Assembly (NCBI GenBank): GCA_049324435.1
Contig: JBMOOQ010000004.1
Location: 1 to 64,000 of the forward strand
Reading direction: 5' to 3'
From: Pseudorhodoplanes sp049324435
GTDB taxonomy: Bacteria; Pseudomonadota; Alphaproteobacteria; Rhizobiales; Xanthobacteraceae
Length of the DNA: 64,000 bases
The position numbers were made by a program, and so were the translations under genes. The notes under the pieces were generated by a model. It did not search any database and was not told where the DNA came from. It was given only the letters and a program-made list of their open reading frames with translations. Numbering within the stretch: position 1 is the stretch's first letter; each line of letters begins with the position of its first letter. Positions 24,275 to 33,767 of the stretch are shown here, one piece after another.

Positions 24275-25312
24275 ATGCTGGATGCGACGAATGTCATCAA
24301 GACCGATGTGGTGATCATCGGCGCGGGGCCGTGCGGATTGTTCGCGGTCTTCGAACTCGGCCTGCTCGACATCAAGGCGCATCTGATCGACATTCTCGAC
24401 AAGCCTGGCGGCCAATGCGCCGAGCTCTATCCCGAGAAGCCGATCTACGACATTCCCGGCATTCCGGTGGTCACGGGCGAGGGCCTCACCAAGGGCCTGC
24501 TCGAACAGATCAAGCCGTTCGGTCCGCAATTTCATTACGGCGAAATGGTGCAGACCATCGAGCGGATCGGCGATCCGCAATTCCGCGTCACGACTGACAC
24601 CGGCAAGGTGTTCGAATGCAAGGCCGTGGTGGTGGCAGCCGGCGGCGGCTCGTTCCAGCCCAAGCGTCCCCCGATCCCCGGCATCGAGGCCTATGAAGCG
24701 AAGTCGGTCTATTACGCGGTGCGGCAGATGGAGCAGTTCCGCGGCAAGAGATTGCTGATCGCAGGCGGCGGCGATTCCGCGCTCGACTGGACCCTCAACC
24801 TCGCGCCGCTGGCCGGACATCTGACGCTGCTGCATCGCCGGCAGGAATTCCGCGCCGCGCCTGACAGCGTGAACAAAATGATGGCGCTGGTCGGCGAGGG
24901 CAAGATCGATTTCGTGCTCGGTCAGGTGACATCGCTTGAAGGCAAGGACGGACAGGTCGAGAAGGCGATCGTCAAGCGCAACGACGGCTCGAATTTCGAA
25001 ATTGCGTGCGATGCGATCCTGCCGTTTTTCGGGCTGACCATGAAGCTCGGTCCGGTCGCCGATTGGGGGCTCAAGCTCAATGGCGATCTGATCGAGGTGA
25101 ATACCGAAAACTTCGAAACCTCGGAGCCCGGCATCTTCGCGATTGGCGACATCAACACCTATCCCGGCAAGCTGAAGCTGATCCTGTGCGGCTTCCACGA
25201 GGGTGCGCTGGCGGCGCAGAAAATCCACCGCTACGTCTATCCGGACAAGAAGCTGACCTTTCAGTACACGACGTCGTCGACCAGCCTGCAGAAGAAGCTC
25301 GGCGTGGCCTGA
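24275..25312 (+). CDS. ferredoxin--NADP(+) reductase, thioredoxin-reductase-like
   Basis: 345 residues with FAD-binding IIGAGPCGLFAVFELG, the second dinucleotide motif AGGGDSALDW and the C-terminal FAD motif IFAIGDINTYPGKL. The redox CxxC of thioredoxin reductase is absent. The C-terminal extension KLTFQYTTSSTSLQKKLGVA is typical of the Bacillus YumC/Rhodopseudomonas RPA3954 class of homodimeric FNRs. It transfers electrons from NADPH to ferredoxin, most plausibly to the two ferredoxins just upstream. Confidence 0.93.
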   Translation: MLDATNVIKTDVVIIGAGPCGLFAVFELGLLDIKAHLIDILDKPGGQCAELYPEKPIYDIPGIPVVTGEGLTKGLLEQIKPFGPQFHYGEMVQTIERIGDPQFRVTTDTGKVFECKAVVVAAGGGSFQPKRPPIPGIEAYEAKSVYYAVRQMEQFRGKRLLIAGGGDSALDWTLNLAPLAGHLTLLHRRQEFRAAPDSVNKMMALVGEGKIDFVLGQVTSLEGKDGQVEKAIVKRNDGSNFEIACDAILPFFGLTMKLGPVADWGLKLNGDLIEVNTENFETSEPGIFAIGDINTYPGKLKLILCGFHEGALAAQKIHRYVYPDKKLTFQYTTSSTSLQKKLGVA

Positions 25313-25395
25313 CGCTGCCGCTGCCGCGGCAGGCTTGATTGCGGTCGTGCGGCCGGCGAGACTTGGTGCCCGATCCCGTCACGGAGGATATCGCA

Positions 25396-25587
25396 ATGCG
25401 CCGGTTACTCGTCGCTCTTGCCGCGGCCGGTGTCGCCGCGTTGTTCGTTACCGACGCGATGGCGCAGGGCAAAAAGACAAAAAAACCGGCCCAGCCTGCC
25501 TGTCTGAATGCGCACTTCTGCGGTCCGCAGCCGGTACCAAAAATCCGCAAGCCCAAGTCCGAAAAGTTCATGAAGTCGGCGAGTTGA
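25396..25587 (+). CDS. small secreted protein, 63 aa
   Basis: MRRLLVALAAAGVAALFVTD followed by AMAQ is a clear signal peptide. The mature part of about 40 residues is Lys/Pro-rich with two cysteines (ACLNAHFCGPQP) that could form a disulfide. GGAGGA is 7 nt before the ATG. Unknown function. Confidence 0.7.
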   Translation: MRRLLVALAAAGVAALFVTDAMAQGKKTKKPAQPACLNAHFCGPQPVPKIRKPKSEKFMKSAS

Positions 25588-25589
25588 AC

Positions 25590-25607
25590 CCGGCAAGGAC
25601 TTGCCGG
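25590..25607. terminator. intergenic hairpin between convergent genes
   Basis: Arms CCGGCAA/TTGCCGG with a GGAC loop, located between two gene ends. No clear U tract on either strand, so terminator function is tentative. Confidence 0.35.
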
Positions 25608-25621
25608 CAATTCCTGATGCG

Positions 25622-27619
25622 TTACCGCGTCGTGGCCGGCGGCACCTGCAGCGGTGCGAGCGGCTCGGCGCGGATTTGCGGCGCCGTGCGCAATCCGAGC
25701 ACAGCGCGCAGCGCCGGCATTGCTGCGTCGGCCATCGCGGCATGACCTTCGGCGGTCGGGTGCACGGCGCCGCCATAGACCGCGCTGGTCGCGCCCCAGG
25801 TGGCGTCGTGCAGATCGCTCGGCTGCAACGTATTGGAAATGCCTTCCGGGAAGGTCATGGCGGTGAAATAGCTGTCATTCGCCGTACGGATCCAGCGGGC
25901 GCGGGAACTATAGGGGCGGAAATCGCGTGGGCGCAGGCGGCAGCGCAACGGGTCGGTGGCGGCGTGCGCCGGATCGCTCTCGAAACTTTCTCCCTTTTCC
26001 AGGAAGCATTCGCGGTCGAAAACCGGATCGTTCGGAGAGCGGGCGCAGAATCCGCGAAATGCGAACTCGGCCTGATGCTGGTCAACGAACGTCATGCGGT
26101 CGTTGCGGGGATCGCGGCAGGTGCCCGCCGCTTCGCAGGTCGCCAGTGCACGCAGGCGCGGAAAGAATTCACGTTCGACGAAAGCGGAGGTCTCGCGGAG
26201 TTTTGCCCCGTCGACGTTGAAGGCCGGATGGACGTCGAAGCCTGCGGGCCCGCCGGCGCAGACCTGGCCGCCATTCACCATCGCCGGGTTTCCGTAGGTG
26301 ACGAAGACGACGCGCTGCAGGTTGCCGTCGAGATAGGGCTTCAGCGCGTCACGCATTTTGGCGAAATCGCGGGGCAAGTCTTTCAGATAGCTCCGCGCGT
26401 CAGACACATCGGCGATCAGTCCGCCGCGCTTGAACAGCGCGCGCTCCGTCGGAGCTTCGGTGATCACGTCGGCGACGAGGCCGGAGAACCAGATGTCGTT
26501 TGCCCCGATCGTCAGCAGGATCGCATCGAGCTTGCGTTCGGGGTCGGTCTTGCGCGCCAGATCGATGGCTTCCTTCAATCGCACCATCTGCGCGACATTG
26601 GTCGGGGTACAGGCTCCGGTGGAGGGGCATTCGCGGGCCCGCAGCGAGTTGAAGAAGCCGGCATCGATCGTCGAGCCCGAACAGGCCAGCGGCAGGAACG
26701 TCACCGCGACATGCGGGTTTTCGATGGCGATCGCCAGCGCAGCGCGCACCTGATAGCCATAGAGAGAGCGGTGGCAGGCCGCGCTCCACCAGCGCGCATT
26801 CAGCTTGGCCCAATCCGCCGATGTGTTGCCGCTGACGGCTGCCATTCCAGGATCGCAGGCCTTGTTACCCTTGAAACCGGCGCGTCCGGGCCGGAAATAT
26901 TCGCTCGTCGTCCCGGCGAGAAAGCGGCGAAAGCAGAAGCCGTCATCGTCGAGCGCAATCGCGCGATCCGGATTGCCTTCGCCTGCGGCAATCGAGTCTC
27001 CCATCCCGGCGATCAAGAGATCGGTGACGAGAATCTCCGTGGACACGCGCTGTGCGGTGCCGTCCGGCAACCCGACATCGACCGTCGCGATCGTCGGCCG
27101 CCCATATTTCACACGGATCCGCACCGGATCGTCACAGCGCGTGGTGGCCTGACCGGGCGCTGATTCGCCGTCATCGAAATTCCAGGCGCAGACCGCACCT
27201 GGAGGTACGGCACCGGCGGCGATGGCCGTGATCGGATGATCGATCGGGCTGAGGTAATTCTCCTTCTCGCCGTCGCGCTGGCAGGTCTCCGGCATCCGCC
27301 CGGTGTGATCGACACAGAGATTGTCGACCATGTCGCGGGCCCAGCCCCGTCCGTCGGTCGCATGCGCCAGCCGCTGCTCCGCGGCGAGAATGCCGTCTCC
27401 GCGATGGGCGGCAACGTGGCGGCGGAAATCCGCCTCGTTGCGGAACAGCCGGAAGCGGTTTCTGACTTCCCATTCGATCCGGATCGGGCCGGTTCCGGGC
27501 GAGGCGGTCGCGGTGCCGTCGAGCTGTAGCGGCGCAGGCGCGCCCGATTGCCCCGCAGCCGGCAGGCTTGCGATCAAAAAGGCCGAGGCGGCAGCAGCCG
27601 CAAATGTCCGGGTGCCCAT
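25622..27619 (-). CDS. secreted SGNH/GDSL-family hydrolase
   Basis: 665 residues. A signal peptide (MGTRTFAAAAASAFLIASLP then AAGQ) precedes an N-terminal region of about 200 residues with paired Cys. The SGNH core follows: block I GMGDSIAAGEG (nucleophile Ser), block III GANDIWFSG and block V HPTAEGH (catalytic His). Multiple Cys in the insertions suggest disulfides. It probably hydrolyses an ester (lipid, polysaccharide acetyl or similar) in the periplasm or outside; the substrate is unknown. An upstream in-frame ATG (27658) would bury the signal peptide, so 27619 is preferred. Confidence 0.8.
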   Translation of the reverse strand: MGTRTFAAAAASAFLIASLPAAGQSGAPAPLQLDGTATASPGTGPIRIEWEVRNRFRLFRNEADFRRHVAAHRGDGILAAEQRLAHATDGRGWARDMVDNLCVDHTGRMPETCQRDGEKENYLSPIDHPITAIAAGAVPPGAVCAWNFDDGESAPGQATTRCDDPVRIRVKYGRPTIATVDVGLPDGTAQRVSTEILVTDLLIAGMGDSIAAGEGNPDRAIALDDDGFCFRRFLAGTTSEYFRPGRAGFKGNKACDPGMAAVSGNTSADWAKLNARWWSAACHRSLYGYQVRAALAIAIENPHVAVTFLPLACSGSTIDAGFFNSLRARECPSTGACTPTNVAQMVRLKEAIDLARKTDPERKLDAILLTIGANDIWFSGLVADVITEAPTERALFKRGGLIADVSDARSYLKDLPRDFAKMRDALKPYLDGNLQRVVFVTYGNPAMVNGGQVCAGGPAGFDVHPAFNVDGAKLRETSAFVEREFFPRLRALATCEAAGTCRDPRNDRMTFVDQHQAEFAFRGFCARSPNDPVFDRECFLEKGESFESDPAHAATDPLRCRLRPRDFRPYSSRARWIRTANDSYFTAMTFPEGISNTLQPSDLHDATWGATSAVYGGAVHPTAEGHAAMADAAMPALRAVLGLRTAPQIRAEPLAPLQVPPATTR

Positions 27620-28114
27620 GAAAATCCGGGAAATCGATATTTTCAAATCGCATAGCACAAAGCTTTGGGCGGAAATATGGGAGCCGGCCGCCGTGTGATG
27701 CGCCGATTGCCGCGGCTGGCGCCCGCCCGCACCGGCAACGTCGTCCGGTGCGCGACCCGCCGGCCAGGAAACGGCACGATCCGCCTTTTCCCGTCGTCGG
27801 CAACTTCGTCTGTGATCCGTATGCGTCTGTCATCCGCATGTCCGCAACCGGCGACCGCGCGCCGGCAGAACGAGACAGCGCACGACGTTCTGCGCGCCGC
27901 ATGACCACCGACAACGCTGTCTGCAATTCATCCTAAAACTACAATTATTTTTGTTCGTGGCATCCACGCCATTCTCTCTCGGAAACAAAGCCTCCGTCGA
28001 TGTGCAAAGCATCGATTCCGCTTTACGCCGAACTGCGCCCAGCTGCATTCGCTGCGATGCGCAGCCGACGACCAAAGGCAGTCGCTCGGCCGCGCGCAAG
28101 TTCAAGAGGTGGCG
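27620..28114. other. intergenic region upstream of the TonB receptor gene, no gene recognised
   Basis: About 495 bp between divergent genes. It has an AT-rich segment at 27930-27960 that could hold a promoter. No clear Fur, Irr or RirA box was found by eye. Confidence 0.4.
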
Positions 28115-30331
28115 ATGCAGACGGATCACTCCGGCGCGGCGGCGGTTACCGCACGTATAAGATTTGTTTCCACTGTGTTGATCGGGTGTGTGATGGCAAT
28201 TCCGGCAGCGGCGCAAACTGCGCTCCCGCCGATTGATGTCCGGCGCGCCCCCAGCGGCAGTGACACATCCGCACGTCCTCAGGTCGGCGCAAGCGAAACA
28301 GCGTCGGAGACGGCGCAGACTCAGCAAGATGCAGGTTCGGTGCAGGGCTATGTTGCCAGTCGCAGTGCCGCCGGCACCAAGACCGACACACCGATCGTCG
28401 AAATTCCTCAGTCGATTTCGGTCATCACGCGGCAATTGATGAACGATCAGGCCGTGCAAAGTCTCAATGAGGCACTCAACTATACGCCCGGCATTACCAA
28501 CACGATGTTTGGCTACGACCCGCGCTATAATGCGTTCCGCATTCGTGGATTTGACGCGACCTACACCGGCGTCTTCCGCGATGGTCTGCGCGAACTGAAC
28601 GGCAACCTCTCCATATTCAGCGTCGAACCTTATGGCCTTGACAGCATCGCCGTGCTGCGTGGCCCGAGTTCGGCACTATACAGTCAGTCCTCGCCAGGCG
28701 GTCTCGTCGATCTGCAGAGCAAGCGTCCGACCGCGACGCCGTTGCGGGAAGTGGAACTGCAATACGGCACCGACAATCGCTACCAGGCGGCGTTCGATTT
28801 CAGCGGGCCGGCCAATGCGGACCGCACGTTACTCTACCGCTTGACCGGGCTGTTTCGGGACAGTGAGACTTCCATGCCGTTCGTCCCAGACGACCGCGTC
28901 TATCTCGCTCCGGCCTTCACCTACCGGCCGGACCCCAACACGAGCTTTACACTGCTGAGCGAGTTTCAATGGAAGAAATATGGCGGCACCGCAGCCTATT
29001 ACAACGACGCCAACGGCATTACCAATCTGCCCATCGGCGATCCCTATTACAATGACTCGATCCAGCAGCAGGGCCGTATCGGTTATGCCTTCGAGCATCG
29101 CTTCAGCGATACGCTGAAAGTGAAGCAGAATTTTCGTTATGCCAAGATTGATGTCGATTACCGCTATCTGGCGATTTCGGCGATCCTCGGCAACACCGCC
29201 TACCGCTACCACGAGCGTTATGGCGAGAACGTCGATTCCGTCGCGCTCGACAATCAGGCGGAAATCAAGTTTGCGACCGGACCGGTGAACCACACGGTTC
29301 TCGCCGGCGTCGATTACGCCTTTGCCGATTATCGCCGGGGATGGGGCAGCAGCTGGGATCCCGGTGCCACGCCAACGCCGCCGCTCAACATCTCGACATT
29401 GAACTACGGCGCGGGCGCCATCGTCGATCCCGCCATTACCAAGTTTTCAGGACTGAAGCAGGATCAGATCGGCGTCTATCTGCAGGATCAAGCCCGTGTC
29501 GGCGATTTCATCGCCACGTTGTCTGGTCGGCACGATTGGCTGTCGCGTGACTATTACTACCGCGTTCCCGGTCAGTGGCTCGATGGAACGCGCGACGACC
29601 GGCAATTCTCCGGACGGGCGGGATTGACCTACATGTCGCCCTCCGGGCTCGCGCCTTATGTCAGCTATTCGACGTCCTTCTCGCCAATGCTGATCACCGC
29701 GCCGAACGGCAGCGGCGAGCCCTTCGCACCGACCACGGCGCAAGGCGGGGAGATCGGAATCAAATATCAGCCGCACGGTGTCAACGCGCTGTTCTCGGCA
29801 GCGGTGTTCGACATCACGCAGCAGAATATCGTGGTCTATAGCGGCGTCGCCAACAATTACGAACAGATTGGTGAAGCGCGTTCGCGCGGACTCGAACTGG
29901 AGGCGACGGCCAGTCTTGCGTCCGGCTTCAGCCTGCAGGCGGCCTATACCTACCTTGATGGCAAAATCACAAAGGGCAATGCCGCCGAGGTCGGACGGAT
30001 GCCATCGGGCATTCCGCATCATCAGGTGTCGGTGTGGGGCAATTACCAGGAAAAGGCCGGTTTTTTTGCGGGCTTGGGCATGGGGCTTGGCGTGCGCTAT
30101 GTCGGCACGAGTTACGGTGACAACGCCAACACTTTCACCAATCCGGCGGCGGCCATCCTCGACGGCAAATTGAGCTACGATTTTGGTGCGCGCCATTCCG
30201 CGCTCAAGGGCTGGGAAGCCCAGCTCAATGTGCGCAATCTGCTCGGCTACCAGTACACCACTTGCGAGAGCGGCTTCTGCTATCGCTCCGAGGATCGCCG
30301 GGTAATTTCCAGCTTGCGCTACCGTTGGTGA
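28115..30331 (+). CDS. TonB-dependent siderophore receptor
   Basis: 738 residues. The signal peptide ends AIPAAAQ, followed by a short TonB-box-like region and a plug domain (IPQSISVITRQLMNDQAVQS, IRGFDATYTGVFRDGL, LRGPSSALYSQSSPGGLVDL). A 22-strand barrel follows, ending with the aromatic C-terminal residue in SSLRYRW. It fits FhuA/FoxA-like hydroxamate siderophore receptors. AGAGG sits 5 nt before ATG 28115; an in-frame GTG at 28109 is an alternative. No exporter, ABC or regulator genes are adjacent. It ends 3 bp before the convergent UPF0104 gene. Confidence 0.92.
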   Translation: MQTDHSGAAAVTARIRFVSTVLIGCVMAIPAAAQTALPPIDVRRAPSGSDTSARPQVGASETASETAQTQQDAGSVQGYVASRSAAGTKTDTPIVEIPQSISVITRQLMNDQAVQSLNEALNYTPGITNTMFGYDPRYNAFRIRGFDATYTGVFRDGLRELNGNLSIFSVEPYGLDSIAVLRGPSSALYSQSSPGGLVDLQSKRPTATPLREVELQYGTDNRYQAAFDFSGPANADRTLLYRLTGLFRDSETSMPFVPDDRVYLAPAFTYRPDPNTSFTLLSEFQWKKYGGTAAYYNDANGITNLPIGDPYYNDSIQQQGRIGYAFEHRFSDTLKVKQNFRYAKIDVDYRYLAISAILGNTAYRYHERYGENVDSVALDNQAEIKFATGPVNHTVLAGVDYAFADYRRGWGSSWDPGATPTPPLNISTLNYGAGAIVDPAITKFSGLKQDQIGVYLQDQARVGDFIATLSGRHDWLSRDYYYRVPGQWLDGTRDDRQFSGRAGLTYMSPSGLAPYVSYSTSFSPMLITAPNGSGEPFAPTTAQGGEIGIKYQPHGVNALFSAAVFDITQQNIVVYSGVANNYEQIGEARSRGLELEATASLASGFSLQAAYTYLDGKITKGNAAEVGRMPSGIPHHQVSVWGNYQEKAGFFAGLGMGLGVRYVGTSYGDNANTFTNPAAAILDGKLSYDFGARHSALKGWEAQLNVRNLLGYQYTTCESGFCYRSEDRRVISSLRYRW

Positions 30332-30334
30332 TAC

Positions 30335-31390
30335 TCATGCGACGCGGTCCTGCACGGATTGCCGCTGCGGCGTGCCGTTGCGTGAGGCCTGCGGCGCTTC
30401 GACGGGAGCGCCGTTGGCTGTCCGCCGCCGCGAGGCCAGCCAGGCCTCCCGCATGGCCATCACGATCAGCGCCAGCGAAAACGGCAGGATGTAGTAGATC
30501 GCGCGCCAGACTAGGAGCGTCGCAAGCAGGTCTTCTTTCGGATACTGGACGAGTGCGATCAGTATGGCGGCATCGAATACGCCCAGCGCGCCGGGTGTAT
30601 GGCTGAGGAATCCCAGCAGCGTCGCCAGCACGAAGACCACCACGAAGGGCAGGAGCTCCGCCGGCGGATTGGCGGGCAGCAGGACATACATGCCGATCGC
30701 TGAGAGGCCGAGATCGGCGACCCCGATCAAGATCTGGACGAACGTCAAGGGTGCGTTGGGCAGGGTGACCGACACGGCCTTGACGCCGACTGTGCGGAGG
30801 CCGAAGGCAAGCCAGGTCAGGTAGCAACAGATCGCTGCGAGTCCGGCCAGTCCGATCGCGCGATTGATCCAGGGCGGCAACTGGTCGATCGCGCTCGCGG
30901 CGCCGGGCGCTAATGCCATGCCGAGGCCGAGCACGAAGGCGTTGCCGAGCCAGAATGTCAGTCCGGTGACGAAAGCAATCTTGGCGACGTCGATCAGGGT
31001 GAGCCCCCAGACCGAATAGATCCGGAATCGGATGGCGCCGCCGGTAAAGACCGTTGCGCCAAGGTTGTGGCCGATCGAGAAACTGGTGAAGGCGGACAGC
31101 GCAGCAATGCTGTACGGAACATGCTTCGCGCCGATCGTACGCAACGAAAAGAAGTCATAGAACGTAATCGTGAAATAGGCTCCGGCCACAAACGCGATTG
31201 AGATCGCGATATTCGCCACCGGCATGTCCGCAATTGCGCTCCATACGCGTTCCGGCTGGATGTTGTGCAGCATCCGGTACAACGTGAATCCGGCGAGGCA
31301 CAGCACGACGAAACTTGCGAGAAAGCCCAGCTTGTTCCAGCCGACCCTGTCGCGCACGTAAGTCAGGAAAAGGATCAAGAGAGTGCGCAT
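30335..31390 (-). CDS. UPF0104 / lysylphosphatidylglycerol-synthase-type membrane protein
   Basis: 351 residues with about eight transmembrane helices. FSIGHNLGATVFTGGAIRFR and FLSHTPGALGVFDAAILIAL are signatures of the YbhN/UPF0104 family and the flippase half of MprF. It lacks the cytosolic aminoacyl-transferase domain, so it is probably a lipid flippase-like protein of unknown cargo. It is divergent from the GT4 glycosyltransferase. Confidence 0.82.
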   Translation of the reverse strand: MRTLLILFLTYVRDRVGWNKLGFLASFVVLCLAGFTLYRMLHNIQPERVWSAIADMPVANIAISIAFVAGAYFTITFYDFFSLRTIGAKHVPYSIAALSAFTSFSIGHNLGATVFTGGAIRFRIYSVWGLTLIDVAKIAFVTGLTFWLGNAFVLGLGMALAPGAASAIDQLPPWINRAIGLAGLAAICCYLTWLAFGLRTVGVKAVSVTLPNAPLTFVQILIGVADLGLSAIGMYVLLPANPPAELLPFVVVFVLATLLGFLSHTPGALGVFDAAILIALVQYPKEDLLATLLVWRAIYYILPFSLALIVMAMREAWLASRRRTANGAPVEAPQASRNGTPQRQSVQDRVA

Positions 31391-31651
31391 TCAGGAGGCG
31401 GTTCAAGAGTCCCTTGAGGCGGCGTTCGGGATCGCCGCGCGAGATTGCGCGGACCGCGCGGCGGGCGGTCCATCCGATTCTCAAGTCGACCATGGGATCG
31501 TTTGACGACAGTTTTCTTACAGCGGCCGTTCGGTCGTACGAGTGCCGTCGTAAAACTGAGATATGCCCGGCGCATCCTGCGGCATGCGAATCGAGCAGGC
31601 AGCCCCGGACGCCGATGGCGATCAAAACCTCAGCCGCAGCAGGCTTAGCGG

Positions 31652-31741
31652 ATCCGCGCGCTGTTCCTGTCCGACAGTCATCTCTGCGCGCGTGACCATT
31701 AGCGCGAGAAGTGTCGCGGCTTTCTGCGCAAGCCGGGCGAC
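31652..31741 (+). pseudogene. remnant of an LpxH-like metallophosphoesterase gene
   Basis: Translating 31652 onward gives IRALFLSDSHLCARDH, stop, REKCRGFLRKPGD. It aligns without gaps to the N-terminal part (FRALFISDVHLGARGC, Gln, AGKLLDFLR) of the intact phosphoesterase gene at 3631. The stop sits where the intact gene has a CAG Gln codon, so one C-to-T change could have made it. An upstream Met (31615) is in another frame. The remaining about 230 codons are missing and the glycosyltransferase gene begins at once. The homology is seen directly; the phosphoesterase-glycosyltransferase pairing as ancestral state is inferred. Confidence 0.7.
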
Positions 31742-31753
31742 GTGAAGGAAAAC

Positions 31754-32869
31754 ATGATGCGCGTTCTCGTTGCAACCGACGCGTGGCATCCTCAGGTCAA
31801 TGGCGTCGTTCGCACGCTGACGACACTGGCTGCGAATGCACCGCGGCTCGGCGCCGAGATTTCCTTTCTGACCTATGAAGGATTTCGCACATTTCCGCTG
31901 CCGACTTACGCCGACATTCGCTGCGCGTTGCCGATGCCCTGGACGATCGCCAGGCGCATCGCCGAGGCCAATCCCGACGCCATTCATATTGCGACTGAAG
32001 GCCCGATCGGACATGCGGTGCGACGCTATTGCATCCGGCGCCGCATTCCCTTCACCACAAGTTTCCACACGCGGTTGCCGGAATACGTGGCGGCACGCGC
32101 GCCGATCCCGGAATCGCTGGTCTGGCATTGGCTGCGCCGGTTTCACGGGCGCGCCGAGCGCGTGATGGTCTCGACACCATCGTTGATCGCGGAACTGTCG
32201 TCGCGCGGCTTTCGGCAGACTGCACTCTGGCCGCGGGGCGTGGATGCTGAGGTGTTTGCGCCGACGGTCCCGCTCGCGCTCGACCTGCCACGTCCGATTT
32301 TTCTGACCGTCGGCCGGGTCGCGGTGGAGAAGAATATCGAGGCGTTTCTGTCGCTCGATTTGCCCGGCTCCAAGGTGGTCGTCGGCGACGGCCCGATGCG
32401 AGGCGAACTGATGCAGCGCTTTCCGCAGGCGCTGTTTCTCGGCGAGAAGACGCGCGACGAACTCGCGGCGATCTACAGCGCAGCGGATGTGTTCGTGTTT
32501 CCGAGCCGGACCGATACCTTCGGGCTCGTCATGCTCGAGGCACTGTCATGCGGCGTCCCGGTGGCGGCCTATCCGGTGCCAGGACCGCTCGATGTGGTCG
32601 GCACGTCCGCCGTCGGCGTGCTGGATCAGGACTTGAGAACTGCAGCGTTGCGGGCGCTTTCGATCGATCGCGCAGCCTGCCGCAGCTTTGCGAGCGCCAT
32701 GACCTGGGAACGCTGCGCACGCATGTTCCTCGACAATCTCGCGGTTTTTCGCCGGAGTGCGACGGCTGACGATCGCGCGCAGACCACGCGCGGGCTGCGA
32801 ATGCTCAAGGGCGCGTTCAAGACCGAAGCAGCAGGCGTTCCAGCGCGTCCCGATCCTGCAGCGCGATAA
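31754..32869 (+). CDS. GT4-family glycosyltransferase (MgtA-like)
   Basis: 371 residues, GT-B fold. The N-terminal half begins MMRVLVATDAWHPQVNGVVR (Gly-rich donor loop) and contains IATEGPIGHAVRRYC. The C-terminal half has FLTVGRVAVEKNIEAFLSLD, VVGDGPMRGEL and the EX7E region FPSRTDTFGLVMLEAL. It resembles mannosyl/glucuronosyl-diacylglycerol-type enzymes that build glycolipids. AAGGA precedes ATG 31754/31757; the in-frame GTG at 31742 lies in the phosphoesterase remnant. Its last 53 bases overlap the convergent PilZ gene. Confidence 0.87.
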   Translation: MMRVLVATDAWHPQVNGVVRTLTTLAANAPRLGAEISFLTYEGFRTFPLPTYADIRCALPMPWTIARRIAEANPDAIHIATEGPIGHAVRRYCIRRRIPFTTSFHTRLPEYVAARAPIPESLVWHWLRRFHGRAERVMVSTPSLIAELSSRGFRQTALWPRGVDAEVFAPTVPLALDLPRPIFLTVGRVAVEKNIEAFLSLDLPGSKVVVGDGPMRGELMQRFPQALFLGEKTRDELAAIYSAADVFVFPSRTDTFGLVMLEALSCGVPVAAYPVPGPLDVVGTSAVGVLDQDLRTAALRALSIDRAACRSFASAMTWERCARMFLDNLAVFRRSATADDRAQTTRGLRMLKGAFKTEAAGVPARPDPAAR

Positions 32870-33452
32870 AGCGCACGGCGAAGCCGTCCGGAAACAGCCG
32901 CACCACGCGCCCGACGACTTTTCCAACCGCCAGGACATCGCCGATCCTGGGGTTGATGGCGGCCGCGACCGCGACGCCGGATGCCGACATATCGATGATG
33001 ACGCAGTCGTAGACGCTGCCATCCGCGAGAATGATGCTGGACTGGGGCTTCTTCGGAATCGAGCGCTTGTGGAGGCGGCCATCGGCCACATTGAGATGCT
33101 TGCGCATCTCAAGCCACAAAATCTTTGCGGAGAGGCGTTCGCGCCGCTCCTCCGGCAGGACCAGACTCATGACGAAACCGTCATTGAGGAGCCTTACGAT
33201 CTGCCCTTCGAGCGTTCCGAGCTCGGGAAAATGCGCAATGACCCGCTCCCCAACCGGACCGGGAACCGGGGCCGAGAGCGCGAGCTCGTGGCACGAGATG
33301 TCGAGGGTGCGGCACGCGAATTCGCGGCGCTCCCCGCGGGCATTGCGGCGGCTTGCCAGCGAATAGCGCCCGAGGAGGGTCGCCCGCGTGCGGGTGGCGA
33401 GACTGCGGTCGACAATGATGATGTCGTCCGGGTCGACGATGTGTTTAGGCAC
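32817..33452 (-). CDS. tandem PilZ domain protein (c-di-GMP effector candidate)
   Basis: 211 residues in two PilZ-like halves. The first has the basic RxxxR-like stretch (SRRNARGERREF) but a degraded second motif (DISCHE). The second has a good DxSxxG (DMSASG) but a degraded arginine motif (KRSIPKKP). A complete c-di-GMP site may thus be lost or shared between halves. No output domain. Tail-to-tail overlap of 53 nt with the glycosyltransferase. Confidence 0.75.
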   Translation of the reverse strand: MPKHIVDPDDIIIVDRSLATRTRATLLGRYSLASRRNARGERREFACRTLDISCHELALSAPVPGPVGERVIAHFPELGTLEGQIVRLLNDGFVMSLVLPEERRERLSAKILWLEMRKHLNVADGRLHKRSIPKKPQSSIILADGSVYDCVIIDMSASGVAVAAAINPRIGDVLAVGKVVGRVVRLFPDGFAVRFIALQDRDALERLLLRS

Positions 33453-33767
33453 GGCAAGGCTCGTTCGAAGTCGAGCCGCTCGATGACATCACGATCCCAA
33501 ATATCAGGCTGCAAATATCGCTTAAAATGCAAGGAGAATATTTCCGGAACGGTACCGGCGTGACAATCCTGCCGTCCGGAACAGGGGCAGTGGACAGCAG
33601 CGCAGGTTACACGCATGAAGCGTGGCCGGGATTCCCGAGGCCGCCGGAACCGAGCTTTTGCCGGCATATGCGATGTACAACCGCCTCCGCGGAATTAGGT
33701 TATCGTGCAGCGCCTGGGCGCCGGGTCCAATTCAAGATTCGGCGCAGGCCCAATCGTCGGATTAGCC
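33453..33767. other. intergenic region, no gene recognised
   Basis: About 315 bp between the divergent PilZ and VWA genes. No RNA gene or repeat recognised; it presumably carries both promoters. Confidence 0.4.

Noticed and set aside
25590..25607. CCGGCAA-N4-TTGCCGG dyad as an FlbD-like enhancer
   Set aside because: It lies between convergent gene ends with no promoter nearby; a hairpin terminator is more likely.
27930..27960. AT-rich stretch before the TonB receptor as a Fur/Irr box
   Set aside because: No match to known iron-box consensus could be found by eye.
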